From Parabacteroides goldsteinii DSM 19448 = WAL 12034 (lineage in GTDB: Bacteria; Bacteroidota; Bacteroidia; Bacteroidales; Tannerellaceae): a stretch of 64,000 nt of DNA. Position numbers and translations under genes: made by a program. The stretch covers positions 1,033,011 to 1,097,010 of the forward strand of contig NZ_KQ033913.1 in NCBI RefSeq assembly GCF_000969835.1. Reading direction: 5' to 3'. Each line of letters opens with the position of its first letter. The first letter of the stretch is position 1. Under the pieces are notes generated by a model. It saw only the letters and a program-made list of their open reading frames with translations. It was not told the DNA's origin and ran no database searches. Positions 33,276 through 42,946 of this stretch are shown piece after piece.

Positions 33276-33935
33276 ATGATTGACAGAAAGCAAAATTGGA
33301 GGTCGGCAACGAGTAAACCGACCGTATTAATGTTTTTCATTGTTATGCTGGCCTGTGGTGCTACAACTCCAGTCAGGTCACAAAGCAGCGACAATAAGAC
33401 GGTAACTATGGTTACGGGCACTTCGGACGAGGGCGATGAAAAAGTAGTCATTTCTCAGATGACATCCGATGCTCCGCCCCGTCCCATTCCAGGTTTCCCG
33501 GAAGGTATTAAGACTTTGGTCACATTTCTTTCCGATAACATAGCCTATCCGCCTGAAGCGATTGAAGCAAAAGTGCAGGGAGACGTCACGGTCGATTTCA
33601 CGGTGACCCAAGCAAGCCGGTTGACGAATTGCAGAATAACGAAAAAACTCCATCCCGACCTGGATAAGGCGGTGATTGAGGTCGTTAAGAAACTGCCGGT
33701 GCGCAAACAGCAGGCGCAGGATGGAGACGGAATCGATACCGATTATGCAATAACTGTAAAATTTGCATTGCCCGACGGAACCTTGCCGACAGAACCTACG
33801 GTTTCAGTTGTCGGCGTGAAAACAGGAAATATGGAGCTAACTATGAAAAGCAAAGACGCGCTAAGCTGTGTCGGCACGCATACGTCAGGAACCAAGACGG
33901 GTATTGTAATGGTCAGAGGACAAGAAGTATATTAG
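33276..33935 (+). CDS. TonB C-terminal domain protein
   Basis: A 219-residue protein with an N-terminal signal or anchor (TVLMFFIVMLACGA). The domain at about 78-155 reads LSDNIAYPPEAIEAKVQGDV, FTVTQASRLTNCRITKKLHP and LDKAVIEVVKKLP, the TonB_C pattern of the Bacteroidetes energy-transducer-like family. No Pro-rich spanning linker or clear ExbB/D partner is seen, so it may be a periplasmic scaffold rather than a true TonB. About 65 C-terminal residues lie beyond the domain. Confidence 0.8.
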   Translation: MIDRKQNWRSATSKPTVLMFFIVMLACGATTPVRSQSSDNKTVTMVTGTSDEGDEKVVISQMTSDAPPRPIPGFPEGIKTLVTFLSDNIAYPPEAIEAKVQGDVTVDFTVTQASRLTNCRITKKLHPDLDKAVIEVVKKLPVRKQQAQDGDGIDTDYAITVKFALPDGTLPTEPTVSVVGVKTGNMELTMKSKDALSCVGTHTSGTKTGIVMVRGQEVY

Positions 33936-33955
33936 CCATTCGGAAGTAAAACAGT

Positions 33956-33988
33956 TGCTCCATACCTCCAGTCAAGGGGGATGGAGCA
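33956..33988 (+). terminator. Hairpin terminator after the TonB-like gene
   Basis: TGCTCCAT (33956-33963) pairs with ATGGAGCA (33981-33988), followed by CTTTTAT. Confidence 0.65.
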
Positions 33989-34009
33989 CTTTTATGACAT
34001 TTAACAAAC

Positions 34010-34744
34010 TTATCCTAGTATTTTCAGAATTTGCTCCGGTGTTGCTTGCGGCAATAATTGTGTGAGGTAATCTATTAAGCGTTGTTTTGACTCTTCCGGT
34101 GACCGGTTGCCGGAAGCCTGTACTTTTTCTTTGCCGAACAGTACTTCCGGTGTTGTATATCTGGCGATCCCCCATCCGTAAGGCTCTCCCTTCTTGTCAT
34201 ATCGGTATTCGAAATCAGCCACAACGAGCCATGTTCCCATTTGCAGCCGGGTTATGACTGTTTCAAATCCATCTCCTTTGGGTTTTGTCTTTTTAAGTAA
34301 GGCCTGGGTTTCGCTAGTCTCCCATGAGTCGAACGGATTGACACTTCTTTTGACCGGCTGCTTCTTGTAACCGCACAACGCTTTTATCTCTTTGGATAGG
34401 AGGGACTCATGCTCTGTGACTGTCTTATAAATAACGTTACCCATACTTTGTAAAGGTTCCGCTTTCAGATTGTACATAGCACGCCTGTAGTTTACAAGTT
34501 CCGGAAACCATTCCATGCTGACAAACCCTGCTTTCTTCTGAAAGAGTTTCCCATAAGCACAATTGAAATTTCGGATAACAGGCCCTTTCCATTCCCACGG
34601 ACCCTCTTCTTCATCGGAAAACCATAATTCCTGCGGGGTAAATTCTTCAATGGAAAAATCCTCAATGCCATTCGCAAAGAAGGGTAAAAATCCCATCTTT
34701 GCAACGAGCTTCTCCAAATCTTCACAGCGATTTATCTTTATCAT
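34010..34744 (-). CDS. AlkZ-related family protein
   Basis: A 244-residue protein with LVAKMGFLPFFANGIEDFSI, ELWFSDEEEGPWEWKGPVIR and CAYGKLFQKKAGFVSMEWFP. These strongly Trp-rich segments belong to a family found in many gut bacteria and named AlkZ-related in databases (name from memory). The likely fold is a winged-helix array like the AlkZ/YcaQ glycosylases, but the catalytic QxQ/QxD motif of AlkZ is not seen here, so a DNA glycosylase function is unproven. Confidence 0.65.
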   Translation of the reverse strand: MIKINRCEDLEKLVAKMGFLPFFANGIEDFSIEEFTPQELWFSDEEEGPWEWKGPVIRNFNCAYGKLFQKKAGFVSMEWFPELVNYRRAMYNLKAEPLQSMGNVIYKTVTEHESLLSKEIKALCGYKKQPVKRSVNPFDSWETSETQALLKKTKPKGDGFETVITRLQMGTWLVVADFEYRYDKKGEPYGWGIARYTTPEVLFGKEKVQASGNRSPEESKQRLIDYLTQLLPQATPEQILKILG

Positions 34745-34801
34745 GTCGCAAATATATGAAATTACGCTTAAACCATATGTTATTATATGATTAAAGATAA
34801 A

Positions 34802-37063
34802 TTATTTCAGACTCCAAGGGAATGCAATCTTATCCAGAAGCTCTTTACGGGTAGGAGGGAGTTCACCTTTTTTTAAGGCTCTGCGTTGTACGAAACACCA
34901 ACTGCCGAGTTTGTTCTCACGGGCGGTTGGCCAGCGGTTGTTTTCTGAGAAGAATTGCTGTAGTTTTTCATAGTTTTCCATCCAAACATCATCGATAGTC
35001 CAGATAAAACCTTCGGCATCCATCCGGGCGATGCGTTCTGCCGAAAGTAAACCTTGTTTCCGGTTCTTGCGCTGGGTGTTACACCAGCTGCCGGCTTTGC
35101 CTTCATTGCTTTTGGGCCAGCGTTTATGTTTTTTGTAGTAGGCAAGTACCTGCTGCCAGTTCTCCGCCCAGAGCGAATCCAGATCCTGTTCCCACCAGAA
35201 GCCGATCGAATCGAGCAACCGGATTCTTTCATTGGAAAGGAGACCTTTCTTTCGTGCCTGCCGTTGGGTGTTGCACCAGGTATTCAGTTTGTTTTCACCG
35301 CGTTTGGGACAACGGTGTTCTACAGCCATAAATGCTTTCAGTTCTTCAAAGCAGTTCATCCAACGACTATCCTGTACCTCCCATTCGAAACCGATCCGGT
35401 CCAACTGCAAGATATAATCTTCCGACAACGTCCCTTTCTTCCGGGCAATCCGCTGGGTGTTGCACCAGTTTCCCAGCTTCCCTTCGGCTGCCTGCGGCCA
35501 ACGTCCTTCACGCTCCTTATATTCAATCAAACGTTCATACATCACAGGCCACGCATCCAACTCCGCCAGCATATCATCCACACGGGCACGGATATCAGAC
35601 AGGAATCCCGTGACTTCAAACTCCATAAAGCCTTTAAAGCTCTTTGGGGCACGGATCGCCGGATGATAAACCAATTCCCTTGACATAGCTTCATAAACAG
35701 AACGGCCCGAAAGGTTATTGACAAAATCAAGTACTACCGGATGACGGTCCGAACCGGCTTTCAAGCAACGGCCCAACTGTTGTAAAGCTACCACATACGA
35801 CTCCGTCCGACGCAGGAACATGGCGGCATCTACTCCTTCCACATGCAATCCTTCAATCAACATATTTATGGAGAAAAGTACATGCAGTTTTCCCGTTTCT
35901 CTACGGAAACGACACAATGTCTTTTCATTCTCCCGGTTACTCAGCCCGTTATGGATCTCAAATGTTTCCGTTTCAAAGCCAGCCTGTCCGAGCCAGTTCG
36001 ATACTTCGGGAATCATATGCTGAAGATCTTCCTTGTCTTTACAGAAAACAAGCATTTTCTTTACCTCTTTCGGAAGATAACGTCGGATCAGTTCCGAAGC
36101 ACTCAACGAGCCGCGAAAGTCGAGACGGGCAAAGTCTATCTTGTCTTGAATATGCTTGCGCCTTTCTAAAGTACAGTTGCTCCTGTTCAGCATACGCTGT
36201 ACCTTATCCAGCTGGTTATTCAGATCGAATACGCTCTGCACCAGAATAGGTACAGGTAGTATCTTATAATACCAAGCCATAGACAAAGACAGTTCATGGA
36301 ACAGGTTCCCCTTGAAATAGACCTCTACCGTATCGAGCATCTCTTCGGGACGTATTGGGGTTGCCGACATTCCCAGTACACGGGCCTCCGGATTGTTATC
36401 AATTACTTCCTGTACGGCTTTACCCCATACCTCTGCTCCGAAATGATGGAACTCGTCAATAATGATATGATCCGCTTTGAGTTCATCCACCGTACCGCGA
36501 TTCAGGACTAATGCCTGGAAAGTCCGGTAAGTGACATGCGGCATTGTCCTGCCGATAGCTTTTTTGATCTCAGCGATAATCGTAACGTTGGGAGCGATAA
36601 CCACTATATCATCTTCCGAATGATTGACGATATAGCGGGCAATCAGGTAGGATTTTCCTGTTCCGGTCGCCTGTACAACGGCTCCGATCCTGTTTGTTTT
36701 GAATCCTTCTTCAATTGCCCGATAAGCCGCTTCATTATGTGAAAAGAGTTCAATATGCTTTCCCGTCTCCAGACTTCTCAGATAGCTTTCATCCGAAACT
36801 GTCAGTCCATGCAGTTCAAAGGAAAGTGCCTCCGGCAGATAACCACCATGAGCCAGAATCCGGAACTGGTTGCAGCTGCACATTTCTCCGATACGCTGCA
36901 TTTCAGTATACAACTTGTCCATTTCCGGCAAGCCGACAGGTTCCTTATTCCATACCTCTTTCACAATGAAAGTAACGAAATCTTCCCTGAAGCCTACCAG
37001 CAGACAACCGGATTCTTCAGTGACAAAATAATGATAAGAATGATAAAGATCGCAGAGTGACAT
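34802..37063 (-). CDS. DEAD/DEAH-box helicase with four helicase-associated (HA) repeats
   Basis: A 753-residue protein. RecA-like domain 1 has QATGTGKSYLIARYIV (Walker A) and IIIDEFHHFGAE (DEFH box); domain 2 has KKMLVFCKDKEDLQ and LQQLGRCLKAGSDRHPVVLD (arginine finger region). The C-terminal 270 residues contain four tandem HA units of about 68 residues, each with W.Q..EGK.G.WCNTQR..RKKG.LS..RI..LD.IGF.W. Such HA repeats are often found on large bacterial helicases of unknown role. It is a single gene, 37 bp from the end of the capsule export operon. Confidence 0.88.
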   Translation of the reverse strand: MSLCDLYHSYHYFVTEESGCLLVGFREDFVTFIVKEVWNKEPVGLPEMDKLYTEMQRIGEMCSCNQFRILAHGGYLPEALSFELHGLTVSDESYLRSLETGKHIELFSHNEAAYRAIEEGFKTNRIGAVVQATGTGKSYLIARYIVNHSEDDIVVIAPNVTIIAEIKKAIGRTMPHVTYRTFQALVLNRGTVDELKADHIIIDEFHHFGAEVWGKAVQEVIDNNPEARVLGMSATPIRPEEMLDTVEVYFKGNLFHELSLSMAWYYKILPVPILVQSVFDLNNQLDKVQRMLNRSNCTLERRKHIQDKIDFARLDFRGSLSASELIRRYLPKEVKKMLVFCKDKEDLQHMIPEVSNWLGQAGFETETFEIHNGLSNRENEKTLCRFRRETGKLHVLFSINMLIEGLHVEGVDAAMFLRRTESYVVALQQLGRCLKAGSDRHPVVLDFVNNLSGRSVYEAMSRELVYHPAIRAPKSFKGFMEFEVTGFLSDIRARVDDMLAELDAWPVMYERLIEYKEREGRWPQAAEGKLGNWCNTQRIARKKGTLSEDYILQLDRIGFEWEVQDSRWMNCFEELKAFMAVEHRCPKRGENKLNTWCNTQRQARKKGLLSNERIRLLDSIGFWWEQDLDSLWAENWQQVLAYYKKHKRWPKSNEGKAGSWCNTQRKNRKQGLLSAERIARMDAEGFIWTIDDVWMENYEKLQQFFSENNRWPTARENKLGSWCFVQRRALKKGELPPTRKELLDKIAFPWSLK

Positions 37064-37089
37064 TTGAGAAAATATGTCAGTTATAGAAA

Positions 37090-38205
37090 TTATTCTACCT
37101 CTAAAACCTCAGTTTCCTCTTTGGGGTTAAAAAGGTCTTTGATAAACAGATAACCGATTCCGCCAAATATAGCAAGGAATACAAAGCCAATCAGGATCAG
37201 CGATTTCTTGGGGGAGGCTGCTTTTAAAGGGACAGTGGCGGGTTGTATTATTGTATATACTGGTGTCTGTTCCTGTACACGGAGTTTATCCTGTTCCAGT
37301 TTCTGGGCCAATGTATTGTAAACATTGAAGGTCAATGTCATTTCATTCTTTAAACGTTCCTGCTCCGTACGGTAGCTGGCTGAGATGATATTCTTGTTGG
37401 CATCTTCAAAGGCAGCATAAGCACGTTGTGCTTTGTAGTAGGACTCACGGGCTTCGCTGAATACTTTCTCTGTGAATTCAAGGTCCTGTTTTACCTTCTG
37501 GGTACGGTAATTAGTTATGTATCCCTGAAGTTTTTCCAATACAATTTGAGTGATATTCGCCGAGATCAACGGGTCCTGCATCTGAACGGAGACAGTGATT
37601 ACCGATGTCTTTTTATCCACAGAAGCGGAGATGCGTTCCTGTAAATCCTCTATTACATCAGACTGTTCCTCTGTTAAATGAAAAGGGGATAACCCCATTA
37701 TGTTCTTTTCTTCTCCATTTGAAAACAAATCTTTCACTACACCCAACAGTTTGAACGGGGCCTTTATCACATAACTCCACCACGCACTTTTCTGATCTTC
37801 ATCCATATATTTGTACAATGTCGATGAGTAATCACCTTTTTCACTCTCAACTTGTACCGGAAACAACTCCAACAGAAAAGGAATACTTTGCACCACATCC
37901 GGATACAAATCCGGAGAAATGGCGTCCGAACCTACCGAAGCCCCCAGGTTTATACCTGCCATGGCAGCCAAACCACCCAGATTTCCCATCTTTTTGGACG
38001 GGTCTGAAGTTTCTGGTGCTAGCATTACTGTTGTACTGTATTCTTTTGGTATACTGAAAGCAACCACCAATCCTACAACTATCGCAATTCCACAGCATTT
38101 GAACAAGAACTTACGCTCCCCCCATAGCCGTTTAGCCAACTCTATTAAATCTATCTCCTGCTCGTTCGTATCCATACCAGGAGCGTTCATTTGAATCATA
38201 TCCAC
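37090..38205 (-). CDS. Wzz-type chain-length determinant protein
   Basis: A 371-residue protein with two TM segments (about 38-55, CCGIAIVVGLVVAFSIP, and 338-358, SLILIGFVFLAIFGGIGYLF). Between them is a periplasmic coiled-coil region. The N-terminus EIDLIELAKRLWGERKF and the motif PATVPLKAASPKKS before the second TM are typical of Bacteroidetes Wzz. No kinase domain is present. It regulates polymer length or export in Wzy-dependent capsule synthesis; it follows the export gene by 23 bp. Confidence 0.92.
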   Translation of the reverse strand: MDMIQMNAPGMDTNEQEIDLIELAKRLWGERKFLFKCCGIAIVVGLVVAFSIPKEYSTTVMLAPETSDPSKKMGNLGGLAAMAGINLGASVGSDAISPDLYPDVVQSIPFLLELFPVQVESEKGDYSSTLYKYMDEDQKSAWWSYVIKAPFKLLGVVKDLFSNGEEKNIMGLSPFHLTEEQSDVIEDLQERISASVDKKTSVITVSVQMQDPLISANITQIVLEKLQGYITNYRTQKVKQDLEFTEKVFSEARESYYKAQRAYAAFEDANKNIISASYRTEQERLKNEMTLTFNVYNTLAQKLEQDKLRVQEQTPVYTIIQPATVPLKAASPKKSLILIGFVFLAIFGGIGYLFIKDLFNPKEETEVLEVE

Positions 38206-38227
38206 CTTGTTAATTGAAAATTGATAA

Positions 38228-40624
38228 TTATTTCAGTGTGTTGATGATAGAGGTTATCATTGCAGCCATCGATGTGGTCGAACTGGTGATGCTCAAAATT
38301 TCTGCCAAACTTGTTTTGCGATCTTGCTGCGTTTTGGCGGGAACAACGATTTCACTGCCGGGTTCTACTTTCGGATAGTGCTTGAAGAAGATAAAACGCT
38401 TCCTGGTCGTTGCCACTTTACCATTCATATAAATTACGATCGGATATTTACGGGCAATATCGTTATAACCACCGGCTTGCGACAAACAACTTTTTACAGA
38501 CATTCCATTTGTATACGTCACACTGTTCGGATAAGTTACAGCTCCACTTATCTTCACTGTGCTCTGGTATTGCGGAATATAAAGTTCATCCCCGTCGCGT
38601 AGCACCACATCGTGGGCACTTCCCGGATTCGCCAAGGCTTTTTCCAAATCGATACCCACAGAGTAGTCTTTAATGTTTTCCAGTGATAAGGCAACCGAAT
38701 CACGGCTTTGCTTATTTGCACTCAGTTGCAGCAGAGTTTCTAGGCGGCGCATCTCATCCTCTGTCAGCAGGCGTTTCAGGCTTGCCCCTTTTACATAGGC
38801 ATCAGGAGTTATTCCTCCGGCTTTGGCGATGATATCACTTAGACGGGAGTTCTTTTCTGCCAGTACGTAATCACCGGAGAAAGTGATTTCACCATTTACC
38901 TTTACCACCTGTTGTTCCTGATAACCCGGTGAGAAACGCACATACACTTCATCAAACGGTTCCAATGTAAAGACCCTATCGCTTTTCTTTCCATCCGTAG
39001 AGATCAAGCCTAAATTATCGTTCAATGCGAAATTGAATACTTCGGCCGTACGGTTAGTGTTCTCGTAAGTCTTTGTATCCTTAATCCTTCGAGCTACTTC
39101 CACATTCACCGTTGCTGCCGATTCCTTTAATCCGCCAGCCATCATAATGGCATCTTCAACGGTCAGGTTATTCCGGTAAGGAAGGACAGTGTCTATGTAA
39201 TTCACCGCTCCGCTTACTTTGATCGTATAAGGTTCGCGAAGGTCAAACAGGGATGGAATGTTCAATTGGTCTTCCGGTTTGAGTTCTATATCCGGAGATG
39301 TGCCACTGAGGATTCCACGGATATCAACAGCTATTACTGTTGTTGTAAAATCCGGATTCAAACGGGTGATCTGGGCACGGCCGGTAAACTCATCTCCTTT
39401 CAAACCGGCTGCCTGATCAATTAACTGACGGACTGTATGTACCGCACCGTTCAACTCATATTCTCCCGGACGCCAGACTGCCCCTGTCACTGTCAGACGG
39501 TTTTCGTAAAAAGGAATTACAGAATCCACCAACAAAGAATCTCCATCCATCATCGCAAAAGTCGGATATTTATCTTCCGTAACAGTAGCTATCTGATAAC
39601 GGCTACCGGCTTTTCGTTTGACACGGACATCTTTCTTGTAGGCATCCCCGGTAAAACCGCCGGCCATGTTCAACAGTTGTGAGAGTGTTTCACCCTTTTT
39701 CATTTCAAAGATACGGTTACGTTTTACCTTACCTCTTACAACTGCCAGTTGGTCGTAAGGAGCAACGATCACCATATCATTTTCTTCCAGACGGATATTC
39801 ATATTGTATTTGCCGTTCAGCAGATAATCATATACATCCAATTTAGCCACTTCCTTACTGTTACGGTAAACCTTTATTCCGCGAAGTGAACCAATCTCAT
39901 TTACACCTCCTGCTGCATACAACGCATTAAACAAAGTTGCAAACGATGGAAGTGTATAGGTTCCCGGAGCAACGACTTCACCTACAATATTGACTTTGAT
40001 GCTGCGTATCTGGCTCAGGCTGACGGATACAAATGTATTAGCCCCGTCTGTATCTCCCGACAAAGTAGACATGATCCGCCCCAGTTCCTGTCGGATACGG
40101 CTTTCAGCTGTTTCAATAGTCAGTCCGCTGACTGATACCGGACCCAGGTTAGGAATAAGAATGGTTCCTTCGGGAGAAACTTTCAGTTTCAGATTCAATT
40201 CTGAATCTCCCCAGACATTGATCAGCAATTCGTCGCCGGCAGATAAAACATATCCTTTGGGAGTCGGTACATTCAGATCCGGCTCAAAGGACAGATTCTT
40301 ATTCGAGAATATTTCACGACCAAACACGGTTCCGCTTAAATCTCCCGCCGGACGATTGGCTTCCCGCTGAGCATCCAGAGGAGGTATTCCCTTTCCATCC
40401 GGAACCGTGACCGTGCGGTCTGTTACCACAGCATCCGATGCCGTACGTGTAGTCTGTTCCGCTCCGGACTGTCCCATCCGTTTATTCATCTCCTGACGGA
40501 TCTGTTCATCCGTCATACCCGCGGCTTTCGCCTTGTCAATCAAATCCTGGGGTACCTGTGCCGCAAGCGGAACCGACAGGCACAGTAATCCTCCCAATAA
40601 TACATTTCTGATTACGATATTCAT
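38228..40624 (-). CDS. Polysaccharide export outer-membrane protein with SLBB domains (Wza-like)
   Basis: A 798-residue protein with a signal peptide (GLLCLSVPLAAQ). The poly_export domain (about 125-225: GYVLSAGDELLINVWGDSEL, IPNLGPVSVSGLT) is followed by about six SLBB repeats of the form VKVNGEITFSGDYVL / LSDIIAKAGGITPDAYVKGA, and one TM-like helix at the C-terminus. It lacks the lipobox Cys of enterobacterial Wza. It forms the outer-membrane channel for capsule export. It lies directly upstream of wzz and about 430 bp downstream of the wzi pair. Confidence 0.93.
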   Translation of the reverse strand: MNIVIRNVLLGGLLCLSVPLAAQVPQDLIDKAKAAGMTDEQIRQEMNKRMGQSGAEQTTRTASDAVVTDRTVTVPDGKGIPPLDAQREANRPAGDLSGTVFGREIFSNKNLSFEPDLNVPTPKGYVLSAGDELLINVWGDSELNLKLKVSPEGTILIPNLGPVSVSGLTIETAESRIRQELGRIMSTLSGDTDGANTFVSVSLSQIRSIKVNIVGEVVAPGTYTLPSFATLFNALYAAGGVNEIGSLRGIKVYRNSKEVAKLDVYDYLLNGKYNMNIRLEENDMVIVAPYDQLAVVRGKVKRNRIFEMKKGETLSQLLNMAGGFTGDAYKKDVRVKRKAGSRYQIATVTEDKYPTFAMMDGDSLLVDSVIPFYENRLTVTGAVWRPGEYELNGAVHTVRQLIDQAAGLKGDEFTGRAQITRLNPDFTTTVIAVDIRGILSGTSPDIELKPEDQLNIPSLFDLREPYTIKVSGAVNYIDTVLPYRNNLTVEDAIMMAGGLKESAATVNVEVARRIKDTKTYENTNRTAEVFNFALNDNLGLISTDGKKSDRVFTLEPFDEVYVRFSPGYQEQQVVKVNGEITFSGDYVLAEKNSRLSDIIAKAGGITPDAYVKGASLKRLLTEDEMRRLETLLQLSANKQSRDSVALSLENIKDYSVGIDLEKALANPGSAHDVVLRDGDELYIPQYQSTVKISGAVTYPNSVTYTNGMSVKSCLSQAGGYNDIARKYPIVIYMNGKVATTRKRFIFFKHYPKVEPGSEIVVPAKTQQDRKTSLAEILSITSSTTSMAAMITSIINTLK

Positions 40625-41052
40625 ATTGTTATTTGTTTTGTTGTTATTTCGGTTTTAGAAAGATGAACTATCGGTTTAGTGACTGGTTGTAACTGGCTCC
40701 CCTCTTGAGAGGGGGTAGGGGGTGTGTTAAAGCCAGTCAATAAAACAAGCCTTGTTACAGGTTTATTTGCCGTCTGCTTCAGCTGACGGATTAATAAATT
40801 ATCTATTTCTCCGGACTTTAGTCCCATTTCTTACAGGTTTCTATCTAAGAGACATGTGGCTGAAGCCAAAAGAGAGAAACAACTTGTAAACCGTCAGCTG
40901 AAGCAAACGGCAAATGAACCTACAATAGTTAAGTAGCTCTGATTATGGAGGTTGTATAGGTTGGAATATGACACACCCCCTGCCCCCTCTCAAGAGGGGA
41001 GGCAGTTACAACTGGTCGATAATTAGATAGCTCATATCTGATAATTTCTGAA
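40625..41052. other. Gene-free stretch holding a nested inverted-repeat element
   Basis: Apart from the repeat described separately (40681-41017) I see no gene in this 428-bp gap between the small lipoprotein and export genes. Confidence 0.7.
40681..41017. repeat. MITE-like element with nested inverted repeats
   Basis: The outer arms 40681-40729 and 40969-41017 are complementary with about 5 mismatches in 49. Inner arms 40759-40789 and 40891-40921 are complementary with 2 mismatches in 31. Each outer arm contains its own hairpin (CCCCTCTTGAGAGGGG). The centre of about 100 bases is unique and has no ORF. It lies in the promoter-proximal gap of the export gene. Confidence 0.85.
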
Positions 41053-41433
41053 TCAAAACTTCCTGAACTCCAATCGGGCATAATCCGATTGCAGGACCAG
41101 ATGTTTCGATGTTAATTCTTTGACACCGAAGCGTTGCTCCGTTCCGTTCATGCCAAATGGCAATAAATCTTCAACTTTACTGATCGGCATGACTACAAAC
41201 AATGAATCTCCGGTATATTCCATATTGCCGGTCTGACTGGTTACATCAACCTTCATCAGATTGATCGTATGCAAAGCAACACTGTAGTATGCCCGTTCCG
41301 GCGTCTCTTCCTCTCCCGACGCATATGCTATTTTCATGATCTGCCAGCGACCATCCAGGTCTCCGTTAATCGGCATCTTTCCGCAGGCACTGACTATCAG
41401 AACCAGCAACACCGCTATTATGTATCTTTTCAT
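41053..41433 (-). CDS. Small lipocalin-like lipoprotein
   Basis: About 126 residues from MKRYIIAVLL, with lipobox LIVSAC. An upstream ATG at 41460 overlaps the wzi stop and gives a worse signal peptide. The mature part begins GDLDGRWQIMKIAYASG, a strand and GxW like lipocalin-like domains, and is beta-rich. It is coupled to wzi, so it may assist capsule assembly at the outer membrane. The family assignment is tentative. Confidence 0.65.
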   Translation of the reverse strand: MKRYIIAVLLVLIVSACGKMPINGDLDGRWQIMKIAYASGEEETPERAYYSVALHTINLMKVDVTSQTGNMEYTGDSLFVVMPISKVEDLLPFGMNGTEQRFGVKELTSKHLVLQSDYARLEFRKF

Positions 41434-41447
41434 CGTATTTATTGTAT

Positions 41448-42911
41448 TCACCGTATCCATCCCGTTTTTCTGATTGTTAGCATTCCACCGGCACTTTTAC
41501 CCAACATCCCGCCTCTGTCAACACCTAGTGATCCTGTAAAATCCCAGCCTTTTAACTGATGGGGCGTATAAGTTAATTCGACCAAAGCATTTCCATTCTT
41601 TTTGATCTCATAAAAAGGTAAGCTATAAGTTCCCCAGTTACGGGTAAACGATAAAAGGATTCGGTATTGCAGGTCGGTACAAGGAGTACCCATGATCCCG
41701 AAATGATGTCCTTGCATACGCGAACTTTTAAAACTTATATCACCATCTGCATTATAGATAGGAGACATGACCAGCGGATTTCCGATTCCCATTCCCCAAT
41801 GTTGCCATCCACTATAGATATAGTGGTTATAATAATTATCTGCTCCGCTTATCTGTTCCGGTATTTCCGGTGTATGATCCCAATAAACGGGACTAGTCTG
41901 ATCTTTTGTTGAAATATATTCGTAAACGAAACTGCTAACGACGGGATTTTTTGGAAATGTTATTTCTATTCCTGCCAGGCAATCTTTCCAGCCATATTCA
42001 CCAAACATCTGCGAATGATCTTCAAAATAATGTTCGTAATAAGGACGGATTGTCCAATCTTTTGAAGCATACCAGGTTAGTGAAAAGTTCCAGCTGCCTA
42101 AATGGTTTCCATAGACATTTGTCTGTTCTCCTGTTGGTGTGCTACTATCTCCGCCGCTCGGAATAAACACTTTAAAGAAATCCTTTATCCCGTTCGGCAT
42201 ATCGATCTTCTTGTCCCCAACAAAAGCATTTCCCCCAAACTGTGCAGCCATTTCCAATCCCCCTTCAAAGATCAACGGAAACTTCTCCCGGTTACCGATC
42301 TTCACATACAAATCCTTGGAATGATAAAGCACATGTTCCGTATGTTTACCTCCCGGAGCCACAAAGTCCTTTTGCCAGCCATCATCCGTAAACATACCAT
42401 AAGCGATATGTCCTTTGAAAGCTAACCAGTCTTTTGTACCCGGAACAAACGTATATTCTGGAATACCTATACGAACCTGCGGAATCGGACGGGCATTTCC
42501 GGAGAATGTCAGTCCACCGCTACTCAATAACGGATTATTAAACTCGCTATGCCGCTCCTTGCTTCCGATACTCACCCCCAGGCAACGATATTTCAGATCC
42601 GCATACAATTGTTGCACCACAAAAGTCGATGTAAAATTATAAGCGACAGCCAGGTCCGCCCCGAAAGCATACGAGAAGCGTTTATCGTTTTCCAGTTCCC
42701 GAAAGATCCCGGCACGCAGATAACCGTTATTCTTTTCAATAGAAGACAATCCCTGCTTGTTTGCCGTCAGCCAGAAAGGAGTATGTTCCCCTCCGCTAAA
42801 GCTGACACCGGTTTCCGCCTGATAACTCAGCCCTTTCGTAAACTGAGCATAAGAGTTAAGGGGAAGCAGTAGAATGCCTCCCCAAAGAAGTAAGTTTGAT
42901 ATTAATTTCAT
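41448..42911 (-). CDS. wzi: Capsule assembly protein Wzi family
   Basis: A 487-residue protein with a signal peptide (ILLLPLNSYAQ). FTKGLSYQAETGVSFSGGEH, TPFWLTANKQGLSSIEKNNG and many aromatic/Gly beta-hairpins to the C-terminus (ITFPKNPVVSSFVYEYISTK) fit the 18-strand Wzi barrel of Bacteroidetes. Wzi helps attach or arrange capsule on the cell surface. The next gene overlaps its end by a few bases. Confidence 0.9.
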   Translation of the reverse strand: MKLISNLLLWGGILLLPLNSYAQFTKGLSYQAETGVSFSGGEHTPFWLTANKQGLSSIEKNNGYLRAGIFRELENDKRFSYAFGADLAVAYNFTSTFVVQQLYADLKYRCLGVSIGSKERHSEFNNPLLSSGGLTFSGNARPIPQVRIGIPEYTFVPGTKDWLAFKGHIAYGMFTDDGWQKDFVAPGGKHTEHVLYHSKDLYVKIGNREKFPLIFEGGLEMAAQFGGNAFVGDKKIDMPNGIKDFFKVFIPSGGDSSTPTGEQTNVYGNHLGSWNFSLTWYASKDWTIRPYYEHYFEDHSQMFGEYGWKDCLAGIEITFPKNPVVSSFVYEYISTKDQTSPVYWDHTPEIPEQISGADNYYNHYIYSGWQHWGMGIGNPLVMSPIYNADGDISFKSSRMQGHHFGIMGTPCTDLQYRILLSFTRNWGTYSLPFYEIKKNGNALVELTYTPHQLKGWDFTGSLGVDRGGMLGKSAGGMLTIRKTGWIR

Positions 42912-42946
42912 TTGTTATTGATTAGAACGATTTGAATCAGTCCCCA

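Noticed and set aside
40621..40827. 68-residue frame upstream of the export gene
   Set aside because: It is mostly the arm of the inverted-repeat element read as protein.
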